From Roseitranquillus sp963749675 (GTDB lineage Bacteria > Pseudomonadota > Alphaproteobacteria > Rhodobacterales > Rhodobacteraceae), in assembly GCA_963749675.1 (NCBI GenBank), contig CAVVNT010000001.1:806001-870000 (forward strand): DNA of 64,000 nt, in the 5' to 3' direction. This document shows positions 8,739 to 18,248 of this stretch, piece after piece (the first letter of the stretch is position 1; each line of letters begins with the position of its first letter). The translations under genes were made by a program, and so were the position numbers. The notes under the pieces were generated by a model. The model was not told where the DNA came from. It saw only the letters and a list, made by a program, of their open reading frames with translations, and searched no databases.

Positions 8739-9185
8739 ATGTTCGACATCGGCTGGACCGAATTGCTGGTCATCGGCATCGTGGCGCTGATCGTCGTCGG
8801 GCCCAAAGACCTGCCGGTCATGTTCCGCCGCCTCGGCCAGTTCACCGCCAAGGCGCGTGGCATGGCGCGAGAGTTCCAACGCGCCATGGAACAGGCGGCG
8901 GATGAGGCCGGTGTGAAGGAGGTCAGTCGCGACCTGCGCGATATAACGTCGCCGAAGAAGCTCGGGATCGACAAGCTGAAGGACGCGACCCGCGACTTCA
9001 CCGGGATGGGGCCGGAAACGCGGAAGCTGTCGGAGGAGCGGGCGGAGAAGGCGGCAAAGGTACGAGAGGCGACCGCGAGAGCCGCTTCGGAACGCAAGGC
9101 GGTCGAGGCAGCGAAGGCTACCGGCCCCGCGCGGGCACCCGAGGCTGATACCGCACCGACCGAAGAGGCAAAGACCGAGGGATGA
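8739..9185 (+). CDS. tatB: Twin-arginine translocase subunit TatB
   Basis: 148 residues. MFDIGWTELLVIGIVALIVV is the typical TatB membrane segment with its conserved Glu at residue 8, followed by GPKDLP and the amphipathic helix. The long Ala/Lys/Glu-rich tail is variable in the family. TatB with TatC binds signal peptides. The tatC start overlaps the last bases (ATGA). Confidence 0.95.
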   Translation: MFDIGWTELLVIGIVALIVVGPKDLPVMFRRLGQFTAKARGMAREFQRAMEQAADEAGVKEVSRDLRDITSPKKLGIDKLKDATRDFTGMGPETRKLSEERAEKAAKVREATARAASERKAVEAAKATGPARAPEADTAPTEEAKTEG

Positions 9186-10084
9186 CCTCTCGCGAGCACA
9201 TCGACGAGATCGACGACACTTCGGCGCCGTTGATCGAACACCTCGCCGAGTTGCGGTCGCGGATTATCCGTTCGCTCGTCGCCTTCATCGCCGGCATGGT
9301 GATTTGCTTCACCGTCTGGAACCCGATCTTCAACTTCCTGACGCAGCCCATCTGTCAGCAGCTTGCAGAACGCGGACAAGATTGCGGACTGATCCTGATC
9401 AAGCTTCAGGAAGGCTTTTTCGTCGCGGTGCGGATCTCCCTCCTGGGAGGCTTCGTGCTGGCCTTTCCGTACATCGCTTCGCAGATGTGGCGTTTCGTAG
9501 CGCCTGGCCTCTATCGGTCGGAAAAGAACGCGTTTCTGCCGTTTCTGATCTCGTCGCCAATCATGTTCTTCCTCGGCGCCGCGTTTGCGTTCTACATCGT
9601 TGTGCCGCTGGCGTTCGACTTCTTCCTCGGCTTTCAGCAGATGGGAGGACTTCCGGAGCCGACCGGCGACATCGATCCCGACATGACGGTGCCGCTGGCG
9701 GAGGCCGGAATTACATTCCAAGGCTCTGTTGAAGAGTACTTGGCTCTGACGATCAAGTTCATTCTGGCGTTCGGTCTCTGCTTCCAGTTGCCGGTATTGC
9801 TGACGCTAATGGGCACCGCCGGGCTTGTGTCCGCCCAAGGGCTCAAATCCGTTCGGAAATACGCGGTTGTCGGGATCCTGACCCTTGCGGCCGTGGTGAC
9901 GCCTCCGGATGTCATTACGCAGGTGATCCTCTTCACGGTGGTCTACGGGCTCTACGAAATCTCGATCTTTCTGGTCGGCCGGGTCGAGCGGAAGCGGGTG
10001 GAACGACTGCGGGCCGAGGGCGTGCTCGATGAAGATGAGGAACTCTGGGACACGGCCGAGGACGAGGCTGAGGGCCGTCAGTGA
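9182..10084 (+). CDS. tatC: Twin-arginine translocase subunit TatC
   Basis: 300 residues with six hydrophobic spans. The cytoplasmic N-terminus carries the conserved PLIEHLAELRSR signal-peptide-binding segment, followed by the FVAVRISLLGGFVLAFPY loop-helix region. The C-terminus is extended and acidic (DEDEELWDTAEDEAE), as often seen in Rhodobacterales. The next gene overlaps its stop (GTGA), so the ATPase downstream is translationally coupled. Confidence 0.96.
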   Translation: MTSREHIDEIDDTSAPLIEHLAELRSRIIRSLVAFIAGMVICFTVWNPIFNFLTQPICQQLAERGQDCGLILIKLQEGFFVAVRISLLGGFVLAFPYIASQMWRFVAPGLYRSEKNAFLPFLISSPIMFFLGAAFAFYIVVPLAFDFFLGFQQMGGLPEPTGDIDPDMTVPLAEAGITFQGSVEEYLALTIKFILAFGLCFQLPVLLTLMGTAGLVSAQGLKSVRKYAVVGILTLAAVVTPPDVITQVILFTVVYGLYEISIFLVGRVERKRVERLRAEGVLDEDEELWDTAEDEAEGRQ

Positions 10085-10914
10085 GCGAGCCTCTCGAGCG
10101 GATCGCAGCGGCGCTCGACCGCATTGCGCCGCCTCGGGCCGAGGCGCCCGAATGGGGCGCGGCCGAGGCCTTCGTCTGGCACGTTGCTCCTGATCGATTG
10201 CAGCCGGTGGATCAGGTCAATCGGGTCACCCTGAAGCTCCTTGTCGGGATCGACAGGACGCGCGACACCCTCTTGCAGAACACGCGGCAGTTCGCCGCCG
10301 GCCTTCCAGCGAACAACGCGCTGCTCTGGGGCGCGCGCGGAATGGGCAAGTCGAGCCTTGTGAAGGCCGTCCACGCCGAGGTTGCGCGGAAACATCCGCT
10401 GAAGATCGTGGAGGTACAGCGCGAGGATCTGCCTTCCATCGGTCGACTGCTGCACTTGCTGCGCGGCGCAGACGCCAGGTTCCTGCTGTTCTGCGACGAT
10501 CTGTCGTTCAGCCACGACGACCAGCACTACAAGAGCTTGAAGGCCGTGCTGGACGGCGGCGTGGAGGGACGGCCGGGCAACGTGATTCTCTACGCGACCT
10601 CGAACCGACGCCACCTGATGCCGCGCGACATGATCGAGAACGAACGATCGACCGCGATCAGCCCCTCCGAGGCGGTGGAGGAGAAGGTATCGCTTTCGGA
10701 TCGGTTCGGGCTTTGGCTCGGCTTTCACCCCTGCGACCAGGACGAGTATCTGGCGATGGTCAGGGGATACTGTGCCGCCTATGAGGTCGAGATCGGTGAC
10801 GCGGAGCTTCGCGCCGAAGCCATCGAGTGGCAGGCGACGCGCGGAGGAAGATCGGGCCGCGTTGCCTGGCAGTTCTTTATCGACCTGGCGGGGCGGCACG
10901 GTGTTCGGATCTGA
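10081..10914 (+). CDS. DUF815 family AAA-type ATPase
   Basis: 277 residues. Walker A is GARGMGKSSLVK near residue 83 and Walker B is LLFCDDLSF near residue 140, followed by the sensor-like ATSNRRHLMP. This matches the DUF815 family of uncharacterised ATPases. GTG start overlapping the tatC stop. The close linkage to tatABC is common in Rhodobacterales as far as I recall, but no role in Tat export is established. Function unknown. Confidence 0.85.
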   Translation: MSEPLERIAAALDRIAPPRAEAPEWGAAEAFVWHVAPDRLQPVDQVNRVTLKLLVGIDRTRDTLLQNTRQFAAGLPANNALLWGARGMGKSSLVKAVHAEVARKHPLKIVEVQREDLPSIGRLLHLLRGADARFLLFCDDLSFSHDDQHYKSLKAVLDGGVEGRPGNVILYATSNRRHLMPRDMIENERSTAISPSEAVEEKVSLSDRFGLWLGFHPCDQDEYLAMVRGYCAAYEVEIGDAELRAEAIEWQATRGGRSGRVAWQFFIDLAGRHGVRI

Positions 10915-10965
10915 CCGCAAACCTTCGAGCGTCTGCCGCCCCCGTCCACGGGCCGAGATTGCGCC

Positions 10966-12113
10966 TCAGTTGAGGTAGGGGCCCGGGTCGACGCTATCGA
11001 AGCCTTCGCGAACCTCGAAGTGCAGTATCGACGGGTCTGCCGGCCGTACGGCTGCGATCTGCTGCCCGCGGCTGACGCGAGCGCCTTTTTCGACCTTTAG
11101 TGCATCGACGCCGGCGTAGACGGTCAGCAGATCTCCTTCGTGCCGCACGACGACGATGGGGACGCCTTCGGTGTCGCGCGTGATCGCTGCGACGGTGCCG
11201 GCATCAGCTGCACGCACCGGCGCACCGGCAGCGGCGGCAATGTCGATACCATCGTTTCGGCCCTTTGAATACGGGCGGACGATGTTGCCGGCGACTGAAG
11301 TCAGCAGGCGGGTCGTATCCGACGCCCTGGTTGCTGAAGCCGAGAGGTCCGGGGCATCCGGCGTCTCCACCTGGCGCGCGATCCGTTCCTGCGGCAAGGG
11401 CTCCGCGGCGGAGGGGGGACGGGCGTCGGACTTCCAGCGCCTGGTCGCGCCGTCGCCGATCCGCGCGCGGGCGCGTTTTCGCTCGGTGGGATCAGAAGAA
11501 ACTGCCCGACCCGGACGGAGCGATCGGGACCGAGGCCATTCCAGTCCGCCAGCGCGTCGACTGAGACGTTGTAGCGGCGGGCGATGGAGAATGCGGTTTC
11601 CCCCTCCGTCACGCGATGCCGTTGAGGTTCGGAACCCGTACTGGCCGGGACGTTGCTCCGCGATGCCTCGGCCCGATCGATGGCCGGACCTGCGATCGTC
11701 GCAACGCTGATCTCGCCGGCCGGTCGTACCGGGCCGGTGGTGACCGCACCGGTGGCAGGGGATGGCTCGGCGACACGGCTCGGCAAGGCCACGAGCTCAC
11801 CGGGTCTGAGCATGGCACCCGCCGGGAGGCCGTTGAAGCTCGCCAATTCCGCCGCCGGTATGCCGAGCCGTGCTGCAAGCGTGCCGACATCGTCACCGGG
11901 CCGGGCGACCGCGACCTGGTAGTTCGGATAGGAGATCACGCCGCGGGAGTCGGGAGTTGGTCGCGTTTCGGTCCGTGCCGACATCGCCGCATCGCTCGTG
12001 TCGAAGCCTTCGCCAAAGCCGCGCATGTCCATGTCGAGACCGTCAGCGCAGGCCGAAAGCAGCGAGCCTGTCAAGAAAAGCGCAAGGGCGCGGGCGTGCA
12101 TTGTCATTTCCAT
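10966..12113 (-). pseudogene. LysM/M23 (NlpD-like) lipoprotein, frameshifted in this sequence
   Basis: The N-terminal part (12113 to about 11415) has a lipoprotein signal ending LLSAC, then two LysM domains (around residues 45-110 and 165-210). The M23 domain (to 10966) is in another frame. The break is at 11413-11418, where six G stand where seven would join PVPP to SAAEPLPQERIA. The M23 part seems to lack zinc ligands: the usual HxGxD reads NDGID and HxH reads LHF. It therefore more likely resembles the amidase activators NlpD/EnvC than an active peptidase. Such proteins sit in the periplasm and switch on peptidoglycan amidases during division. It follows pcm and surE in the same direction. 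Confidence 0.85.
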
Positions 12114-12173
12114 CTGCTCATCCTCGCGTCGCGGGCCTCTTGTCGGGCCCGAAGCCGCCCGGTTCCTTGCCGG

Positions 12174-12812
12174 TCAGTCGCGCCCCATGCCCTCGATCAG
12201 CGGGACGAAGCGCACCGCGCGGAGTTCGTCGTACTCATAGCCCGCCTCGGTTCGCTTGACCCGTATCAGCATCTGCACGGTATCCGACTGACCCACCGGC
12301 ACCACCATGATACCGCCGATGCGGAGTTGCGCCAATAGCGGCCCCGGAGGATCCTCGGCCGCGGCGGCGACGAGGATGCGGTCGAACGGCGCCTGGTCGG
12401 GCAGCCCGCGGGAGCCGTCGGCGGTGAAAGCCGTCACGTTCGTAAGGCCAAGAGCCTCGAACCTCTCACGCGCCTCTCGAACCAGTTCCCTGTGCCGGTC
12501 GACCGTCCAGACCCTGCGCGCGAGACGCCCCAGGATCGCGGCCTGATAGCCGGAGCCGGTTCCGACCTCGAGCACGGTGTGACGCGGTCCAACCTCCAGA
12601 GCCTGGGTCATCAGACCGACGACGGACGGCTGACTGATGGTCTGGCCGCGACCGATCGGCAGCGGCGTGTCATCGTAGGCGCGCGCCGCGAAGGTCCCCT
12701 GCACGAACAGACCGCGATCGACGCTCTCCATCGCTTCCAGGACCCGGCTGTCGGTCACGCCCTGGCCCCGAAGCGTCATGATGAGCTTCATCATTGCCTC
12801 GCGCGGCTTCAT
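12174..12812 (-). CDS. pcm: Protein-L-isoaspartate O-methyltransferase
   Basis: 212 residues. The SAM-binding motif is VLEVGTGSGYQAA, preceded by GQTISQPSVVGLMTQ, the substrate-binding signature of PCMT. The enzyme methylates isoaspartyl residues in damaged proteins so that they can return to aspartate. The ATG at 12812 overlaps the surE stop (ATGA), the classic surE-pcm pairing linked to stationary-phase survival. The frame stays open upstream into surE but without homology. Confidence 0.93.
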   Translation of the reverse strand: MKPREAMMKLIMTLRGQGVTDSRVLEAMESVDRGLFVQGTFAARAYDDTPLPIGRGQTISQPSVVGLMTQALEVGPRHTVLEVGTGSGYQAAILGRLARRVWTVDRHRELVREARERFEALGLTNVTAFTADGSRGLPDQAPFDRILVAAAAEDPPGPLLAQLRIGGIMVVPVGQSDTVQMLIRVKRTEAGYEYDELRAVRFVPLIEGMGRD

Positions 12813-13597
12813 GCCAGACGCCCCTTGAGGGTCTCGAGCGCGTCGTGCGCGGTGAAGTCGGCACGCATCGGCGTGACCGAGATCCAGCCGTCGAGATTGA
12901 CGGCCGCATCGGTGCCCGGTTCGGACGGGAGGTCCTGCCGCCCGCCCTTGACCCAGAGAAACCGGCGACCAGAGGGCGAGAGGTGCGGCTCCACCCCGAA
13001 GTTGACGTCCCCCCGCCGGAAACCTTGTTTGGCAACCTGCACCCCACGGACGTCGTCGGCGGCGATCGGAGGAAAGTTGACGTTGTAGAACAGACGATAG
13101 TCTCCGGCGTCCCACAGGGCGGCGTCGAGAAGCCGGCGAACCGTCGCCGCGCCGTGTCCGGCCGCAGCGTCGAACGGGTCGGCGAGGGCCACGTTGCGCG
13201 GCCCGTAGTACTGCGAGAGGGCGATAGCGGGCAGCCCCTGCAACGCCGACTCCATCGCCGCGCCTATCGTGCCGGAATAGGGCACGTTCTCGGCAGCGTT
13301 ATTGCCCCGGTTGACCCCGGAGAGGACGAGGTCTGGGCGTGCGTCGGCCATGATGTCATAGACTGCCGCGAGGACGCAGTCCGCGGGGGAACCTTCTGCC
13401 GCCCACCGGCGCGGACCCAGTTCCGCGATCATCGTCGGATGTGTGTAGGAGATGCAGTGGCCGACGCCCGACTGCTCGAATGCCGGCGCGACCGTCCAGA
13501 CCTCTCCCTCGTCGCCGGCGAGTTCGTCGGCGATGCCCTGAAGCACGGAAAGGCCCGGCGCGTTGATGCCGTCGTCGTTGGTGATGAGGATGCGCAA
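12809..13597 (-). CDS. surE: 5'/3'-nucleotidase SurE
   Basis: 262 residues. It begins RILITNDDGINAPG, the metal-binding nucleotide phosphatase motif (two Asp). Further motifs are GTPADC-like (GSPADCV), VSGVNRG-like (LSGVNRGNNAAENVPYSGT) and the C-terminal fold segment. SurE dephosphorylates nucleoside monophosphates. The only start that fits the conserved N-terminus is TTG at 13597, preceded by CAGGGGC at proper distance. serS, often found upstream of surE in this group, is not here. Confidence 0.94.
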   Translation of the reverse strand: MRILITNDDGINAPGLSVLQGIADELAGDEGEVWTVAPAFEQSGVGHCISYTHPTMIAELGPRRWAAEGSPADCVLAAVYDIMADARPDLVLSGVNRGNNAAENVPYSGTIGAAMESALQGLPAIALSQYYGPRNVALADPFDAAAGHGAATVRRLLDAALWDAGDYRLFYNVNFPPIAADDVRGVQVAKQGFRRGDVNFGVEPHLSPSGRRFLWVKGGRQDLPSEPGTDAAVNLDGWISVTPMRADFTAHDALETLKGRLA

Positions 13598-13767
13598 GCG
13601 AAGCCCCTGGCGTTGCCCGGGGCCCTCGATAGACGGTGGCCGCGGGGGCGGCAAGCAGTGGATGCCGGGCCTCGCGCCCCTGACGGAGCGGTCGGCCCGG
13701 CATCGCGCAGTCGCGCGGCGTCGCTCCGGCGGAAGCCGGTCCGCGAGCCGCCGAAGAAGCGGCCCGG

Positions 13768-14941
13768 TCAGCAGCTGACGATCAGACGCTCGAGGCCGTG
13801 AAAGTGATAAAGGTTGGCGTAACGCGGCCGCTCCGCCAGTCGCAGGCGCGTGCAGCGGCGGAAGAGGGCCTTTAGGGCGATCCGCAGCTCCAGCCGGGTG
13901 AATGGTGCGCCGACGCAGAAGTGCAACCCGGCGCCGAAGGCAAGATGGGTGGCTCGGTCGCGCGCTGGATCGAACGCGTCGGGGCGGGACCACACGGCCG
14001 AGTCGCGGCCGGCCGCCGCGAGCAGGCAGCCGATCTGCGTGCCCGGCAACAGCGTGTGGCGCGCAACGTCGACGGGCTCGTAGACGTGGCGGGTGAACAG
14101 ATGAAGCGGCGGAATCCCAGCGAAGGACCTCCTCCACCAGGTCCTCCGCTCCGTCGCCTCTCGCAGCCTCCTCGGCTCCGTTCAGCAGAATCGCGCGCAC
14201 CGCGTTTCCGAGCGTGTGGACCGTCGCCTCGTGCCCCGCATTGAGGAGGAGCACGACGGTGGCGATGAGTTCGGCTTCATTCAGCGAGTCTCCCTCGGCT
14301 TCGGCCGCAAGAAGGTGGGACAGCAGATCGTCGGTTGGCGTTGAACGTCGCGTGTCCAGGTGGCCGCGCAGGAAAGCATCGAATTCGGCGGCGGCTCGGG
14401 CGGCGGCGTCCTCCACCTCGCGGTCGCGGCGGGCCTGGTACATCGCGACCATTGCGTCGGACCAGTGGAGGAGCCGGCCGGCATGTTCCTCGGGGAGACC
14501 GAGGAAGCGGGCGATCACGGTCACCGGCAGCGGTTGGGCATAGGCTCGGAGGAGATCGAAACCGCCCTCGGGAAAGCGATCGATGAGATCGTTACAAAGA
14601 GCCTCGATCATCGGCGCGAGGGCTGCGATCCTGCGGGAGGTGAAGGCGCGCAGCACGAGGCCGCGAAGACGGGTGTGGCGGGGAGGCTCGAGTTCGAGCA
14701 TCGAGTGCTCCTCGATCTCTTGGAACGGCCGCAGGTGCGACGGAATACCCGGCGGCGACGGATGCTGCCGACCGAGCCGGCGATCGCGCAGGAGCGCGGC
14801 GACTGCGGCGGCACTCGTGGCGACGGGCATCTCGTAGTCCTCCCAGAAGACGATGTCGCCGAGCGCGCGGGCGCGACGGTAGAAGGAGTAGGGGTCTTGC
14901 ACGAAGTCCGGATCGGTCGGCGACTGGCGGATCCGGTGCAT
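13768..14941 (-). pseudogene. Cytochrome P450, frameshifted in this sequence
   Basis: About 390 residues over two frames. The N-terminal part (14941 to about 14112) contains the helix I segment LLNAGHEATVHTLGNA and the ExxR-proximal VEEVLRWDS. The rest (about 14108 to 13768) has the heme-binding loop FGAGLHFCVGAP with the Cys ligand. One extra base near 14105-14112 separates them; removing it gives LRWDS-P-LHLFTRHVYEPVD, the normal family text. It is a soluble bacterial class I type P450 (CYP107/CYP105-like region); the substrate is unknown. It follows the TRAP permease with 26 bases between, so it probably acts on the imported compound. Confidence 0.88.
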
Positions 14942-14967
14942 GCCCTCGGGCGCGCCGGGCTCCGGCC

Positions 14968-17220
14968 TCAATCCGCGCCGCCAACGACGAGGCTCGCATC
15001 GGGATCGGGGCGCGCGAGCTTCTGGACGAGCAAGACCACGACCGCCAGCCCGCCACCGAGCACATCCGTCATGAGCCCGCCTTCGATCATGAAGAGCGCG
15101 GCGAGGAGCAGGCCGACGCGCAGGAACCAGGCTGTGCGGCCACCCATGAACCATCCCTGCACCCCCGCCGAGAGCAGGAACACCCCTGCCGTGGCGGTCA
15201 CGCCGGCACTGATGACCTCGAACCAGGTACCGTCCATGAGGAGCGCGGAATTGTAGAAGAACATGAACGGCACGATGAACGCGGCGATACCGATCTTGAA
15301 GGAGGCGACGGAAGTTTCCATCGGGTTCGCGCCGGAGATCCCGGCCGCGGCGTAGGAAGCCAGGGCGACTGGCGGCGTGATTGCCGACAGGACCGCGAAA
15401 TAGAAGACGAAGAAGTGCGCCGTCAGTGTCGGTATTCCAAGCTGCACGAGGCCTGGCGCGACGACCGAGGCCGCGACCGCGTACGCGGCGGTGGTGGGCA
15501 TGCCCATGCCGAGCAGGATCGAGATGCACATCGCGAAGAAGAGCGCGAGCAGCTGGGACGTATCGGCGATGCCGAGCAGGACCGCCGAGAACCGCGCGCC
15601 GACGCCGGTCAACGAGATGACACCGACGATGATGCCGGCGCAGGCGCAGACCGCGATGATCTGGATCGACATCACGCCGGCGATCTCGAACGCGCGGATG
15701 ACCGAGCGCGGCCCCATCCGGTACGGCGTCAGCCACGACACAACGGCGGCGGCGAGGGTGGCGAGCGTGCCGGCGCGTATCACGGAGTAGCCCATGAAGA
15801 GGGCGTAGATCAGGATCACGATCGGAAGGAACAGGAAGGCGCGTCGGGCCAGGGCACCGAGCCTTGGCAGCTCGTCTTCGCGCATTCCGCGCATGCCGAG
15901 CTTGGCGGCCTCGAAGTCCACCATGAAGTAAACCGAGACGAAGTAGAGGACCGCGGGGATGATCGCGGCAACGGCGATCTCCGTGTAAGGAATGCCCGTG
16001 ATTTCGGCCATGATGAAGGCACCGGCACCCATGATCGGTGGCATGATTTGTCCGCCAGTGGACGCCGCTGCCTCGACCGCTCCTGCCGTCTGCCTCTTGT
16101 AGCCGACCTTCTTCATCAGTGGGATCGTGAGAGAGCCGGTGGCAACGACGTTGCCGGCTGACGTGCCGTTGATCATGCCCATCAGGCCGCTGGCGAAGAT
16201 CGCCACCTTGGCCGGCCCGCCGCGTGTGCGGCCAGCGGCGGCGAACGCGAAGTTGACGAAGTAGTCGCCGACCTTCGAGGCCTGCAGGAAGGCGGCGAAG
16301 ATGATGAAGAGGATGATGTAGGTCGAGGAGACGGCCGTGGTGGGGCCGAGTATGCCGGCGTCGGTGTAGACCTGGCTGAAGAACCTCTGCCACGAGATCG
16401 CGGGCGAATTCAGAAAGCCCGGCAGGTACTGGCCCGCGAAGACGTAGATCAGGAAGATCGTCGCGATGATGACGAGCGCGAGGCCGGCGACCCGCCGCGT
16501 CAGCTCCATGATCAGCAGCGTACCGGCGACCGCGGCGATGGAGATGCCGATCGGCGCGAAGGGCGTGCCGGTCGAGTTCCGCATCAACGTGCCGTATATG
16601 GTGATGAGGTAGGCTGCGACCGCGAAGCCGCAGACGCCGAGAACGATATCCGGGGCAGCGAAGCCGCCGCGGTTGCGGCGATGCAGCCAGCCGACGACGA
16701 TGGCGCCGATCGTCGCGAGCATCAGGGGCGCGCCATAGAGCCACGTCTCGCGGAACCTGATTCCGGCGTCCATGCCGTTCCATTGCGTGCCAGAGGCAAT
16801 ATCGATCGCAAAGCTGACCGAGACGCCCAAAGCGAAGAGGGCAGGCAGCAGCAAGACATAACTCGCAATCCGCGTCAGGGCCGTCTCCTCCGCTGGCTCG
16901 GGGAAGTCGGTTCCCGCCGCGAACAGCAGGAAGCCCAGGAACAATGCGCCCGCGACGTGGACGATGCGGAAGTTCCACGTCTCCATCGGGAAGGTCGGCA
17001 GGAACGGTATCTCGATCCCCGTCCAGTCCGAGATCGAGACGCCATTGAGCGCCGCCATGTGGAAGGCGGCATAGATCGCCGAGAGCGAGGCGATGATCAG
17101 ATAGTTGCGTCCGGCGAAATCGCGGCGATTGGCCTCGACAGGCTCGTCGTCGACGCCTTCCGCGACGATCGGCTCCTGCGGGTCGGGGCGCGCCGCCTCA
17201 GTCCTGTCAGGTGCGGTCAT
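14968..17220 (-). CDS. TRAP transporter fused permease (DctQ-DctM type)
   Basis: 750 residues with about 17 hydrophobic spans. The N-terminal third holds the 4-helix small-subunit-like region and the rest the large DctM module, with typical segments ALPIMGAG-like MPPIMGAGAFIMAEITGIPY and LGMGMPTTAAY. This fused form partners TAXI-type receptors, and the TAXI receptor is encoded two genes upstream. Transport is secondary, driven by the sodium or proton gradient. The C-terminal 100 residues contain extra membrane spans. No lesion is seen. Confidence 0.93.
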   Translation of the reverse strand: MTAPDRTEAARPDPQEPIVAEGVDDEPVEANRRDFAGRNYLIIASLSAIYAAFHMAALNGVSISDWTGIEIPFLPTFPMETWNFRIVHVAGALFLGFLLFAAGTDFPEPAEETALTRIASYVLLLPALFALGVSVSFAIDIASGTQWNGMDAGIRFRETWLYGAPLMLATIGAIVVGWLHRRNRGGFAAPDIVLGVCGFAVAAYLITIYGTLMRNSTGTPFAPIGISIAAVAGTLLIMELTRRVAGLALVIIATIFLIYVFAGQYLPGFLNSPAISWQRFFSQVYTDAGILGPTTAVSSTYIILFIIFAAFLQASKVGDYFVNFAFAAAGRTRGGPAKVAIFASGLMGMINGTSAGNVVATGSLTIPLMKKVGYKRQTAGAVEAAASTGGQIMPPIMGAGAFIMAEITGIPYTEIAVAAIIPAVLYFVSVYFMVDFEAAKLGMRGMREDELPRLGALARRAFLFLPIVILIYALFMGYSVIRAGTLATLAAAVVSWLTPYRMGPRSVIRAFEIAGVMSIQIIAVCACAGIIVGVISLTGVGARFSAVLLGIADTSQLLALFFAMCISILLGMGMPTTAAYAVAASVVAPGLVQLGIPTLTAHFFVFYFAVLSAITPPVALASYAAAGISGANPMETSVASFKIGIAAFIVPFMFFYNSALLMDGTWFEVISAGVTATAGVFLLSAGVQGWFMGGRTAWFLRVGLLLAALFMIEGGLMTDVLGGGLAVVVLLVQKLARPDPDASLVVGGAD

Positions 17221-17282
17221 TTCGGCCCCTCACTAGTCGCCGGCGCCATCTTTCTATCGCAGGCCTTGATTTGCAACCGGCG

Positions 17283-18248
17283 TCAGGGCGCGACGCATTG
17301 CAGGAAATCCTGGATCACCTTGAGGCACGCTTCCGGCGCCTCGTACATGGGCCAGTGTCCTGCCTCCAGCTCGGTCAGGGGCGCGCCGGTGATCCGGGCC
17401 GCCTCGCGAGCGCCTTCTATAGGCACGGCGGTGTCGTGGAGCCCGTGGATGAAGTGAGCGGGAACCTCGAGCTCTTGCAGTTCGTCAAGGAGGCAGGTCC
17501 GGAAGCCGTCGGGTCCGACTTCTGCCCAGAGAAAGCGGTCGAAGGTCCGTTCTGCGCCGGTCTCGGCCGCCATCGCGCTCAGCTCGTCCACCATCTGGGA
17601 CGAGATCGCCGCAGGATCATGCACCAGGGTCCGGAGCGCGAGCCTCGATGCGACCGACGAGCGCGCGATCAGCGGATCGGTCAGACGGGCGAGCGGAAGA
17701 CGCGTTCCGGCGTGCAGGACAGGATGAAGCGGCGCCCGACGCGTGAGACCGTACGAGGCGACCGGAACGATGCCGCTGACGCGATCCGGCGCGTCGAGGG
17801 CTACACGGATCGCGGTCGCACCGCCCAGGGAGACCCCGGTGATCGCAGCGCGCTCGACCGCCAGGGTATCGAGGAACGCGAGCAGCCATGTCGCAACATC
17901 CTCGACGCCCCGGAAGGTGCGCAGGGGCGCAGTTTCCCCATGGCCGGGCAGATCCGGCGCCAGGACCGGCCGGTCGGCCGCGAGTCGTGGCAGCAGGCGA
18001 CACCAGGAAGTGCCTGCACGATCCAAACCGGCGCCGTGGATGACGACGAGCGGCATGCCATCGGGTGGTCCAAGCTGCAGCCACGATGCTCCTGCCCCAG
18101 CGACGAGGCCTCTCTCCAGCTCGGCGCGGAGAGCGGCAAGGGCGGCGTCGGGGCCGCCCTTCCGGGACTTCGTGGCCTCAGCTACCGCTGTAGACCATGT
18201 CGTCGGGTATATCGGCGCCCGCGTTTTCCTCGAACCAGGCGGCCGCAC
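17283..18248 (-). CDS. Alpha/beta fold hydrolase
   Basis: Up to 321 residues. The oxyanion segment is VVIHGAGLD, the nucleophile elbow is GVSLGGA (Ser), with a late Asp in HGLHDTAVP and His in EAGHWPMYE completing the triad. The fold resembles 3-oxoadipate enol-lactonase and related esterases. The GTG at 18248 overlaps the TAXI gene by 71 bases and fits translational coupling, but homology only starts near residue 45, so the real start may be elsewhere. It lies between receptor and permease genes of a TRAP system, suggesting that it hydrolyses the imported compound or its product. Confidence 0.82.
   Translation of the reverse strand: MRPPGSRKTRAPIYPTTWSTAVAEATKSRKGGPDAALAALRAELERGLVAGAGASWLQLGPPDGMPLVVIHGAGLDRAGTSWCRLLPRLAADRPVLAPDLPGHGETAPLRTFRGVEDVATWLLAFLDTLAVERAAITGVSLGGATAIRVALDAPDRVSGIVPVASYGLTRRAPLHPVLHAGTRLPLARLTDPLIARSSVASRLALRTLVHDPAAISSQMVDELSAMAAETGAERTFDRFLWAEVGPDGFRTCLLDELQELEVPAHFIHGLHDTAVPIEGAREAARITGAPLTELEAGHWPMYEAPEACLKVIQDFLQCVAP

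Noticed and set aside
12809..16978. A 1389-codon open frame on the minus strand
   Set aside because: It only links surE and the P450 N-terminal part with an unused frame over the TRAP permease gene. High GC keeps the frame open; the middle has no protein-like pattern.
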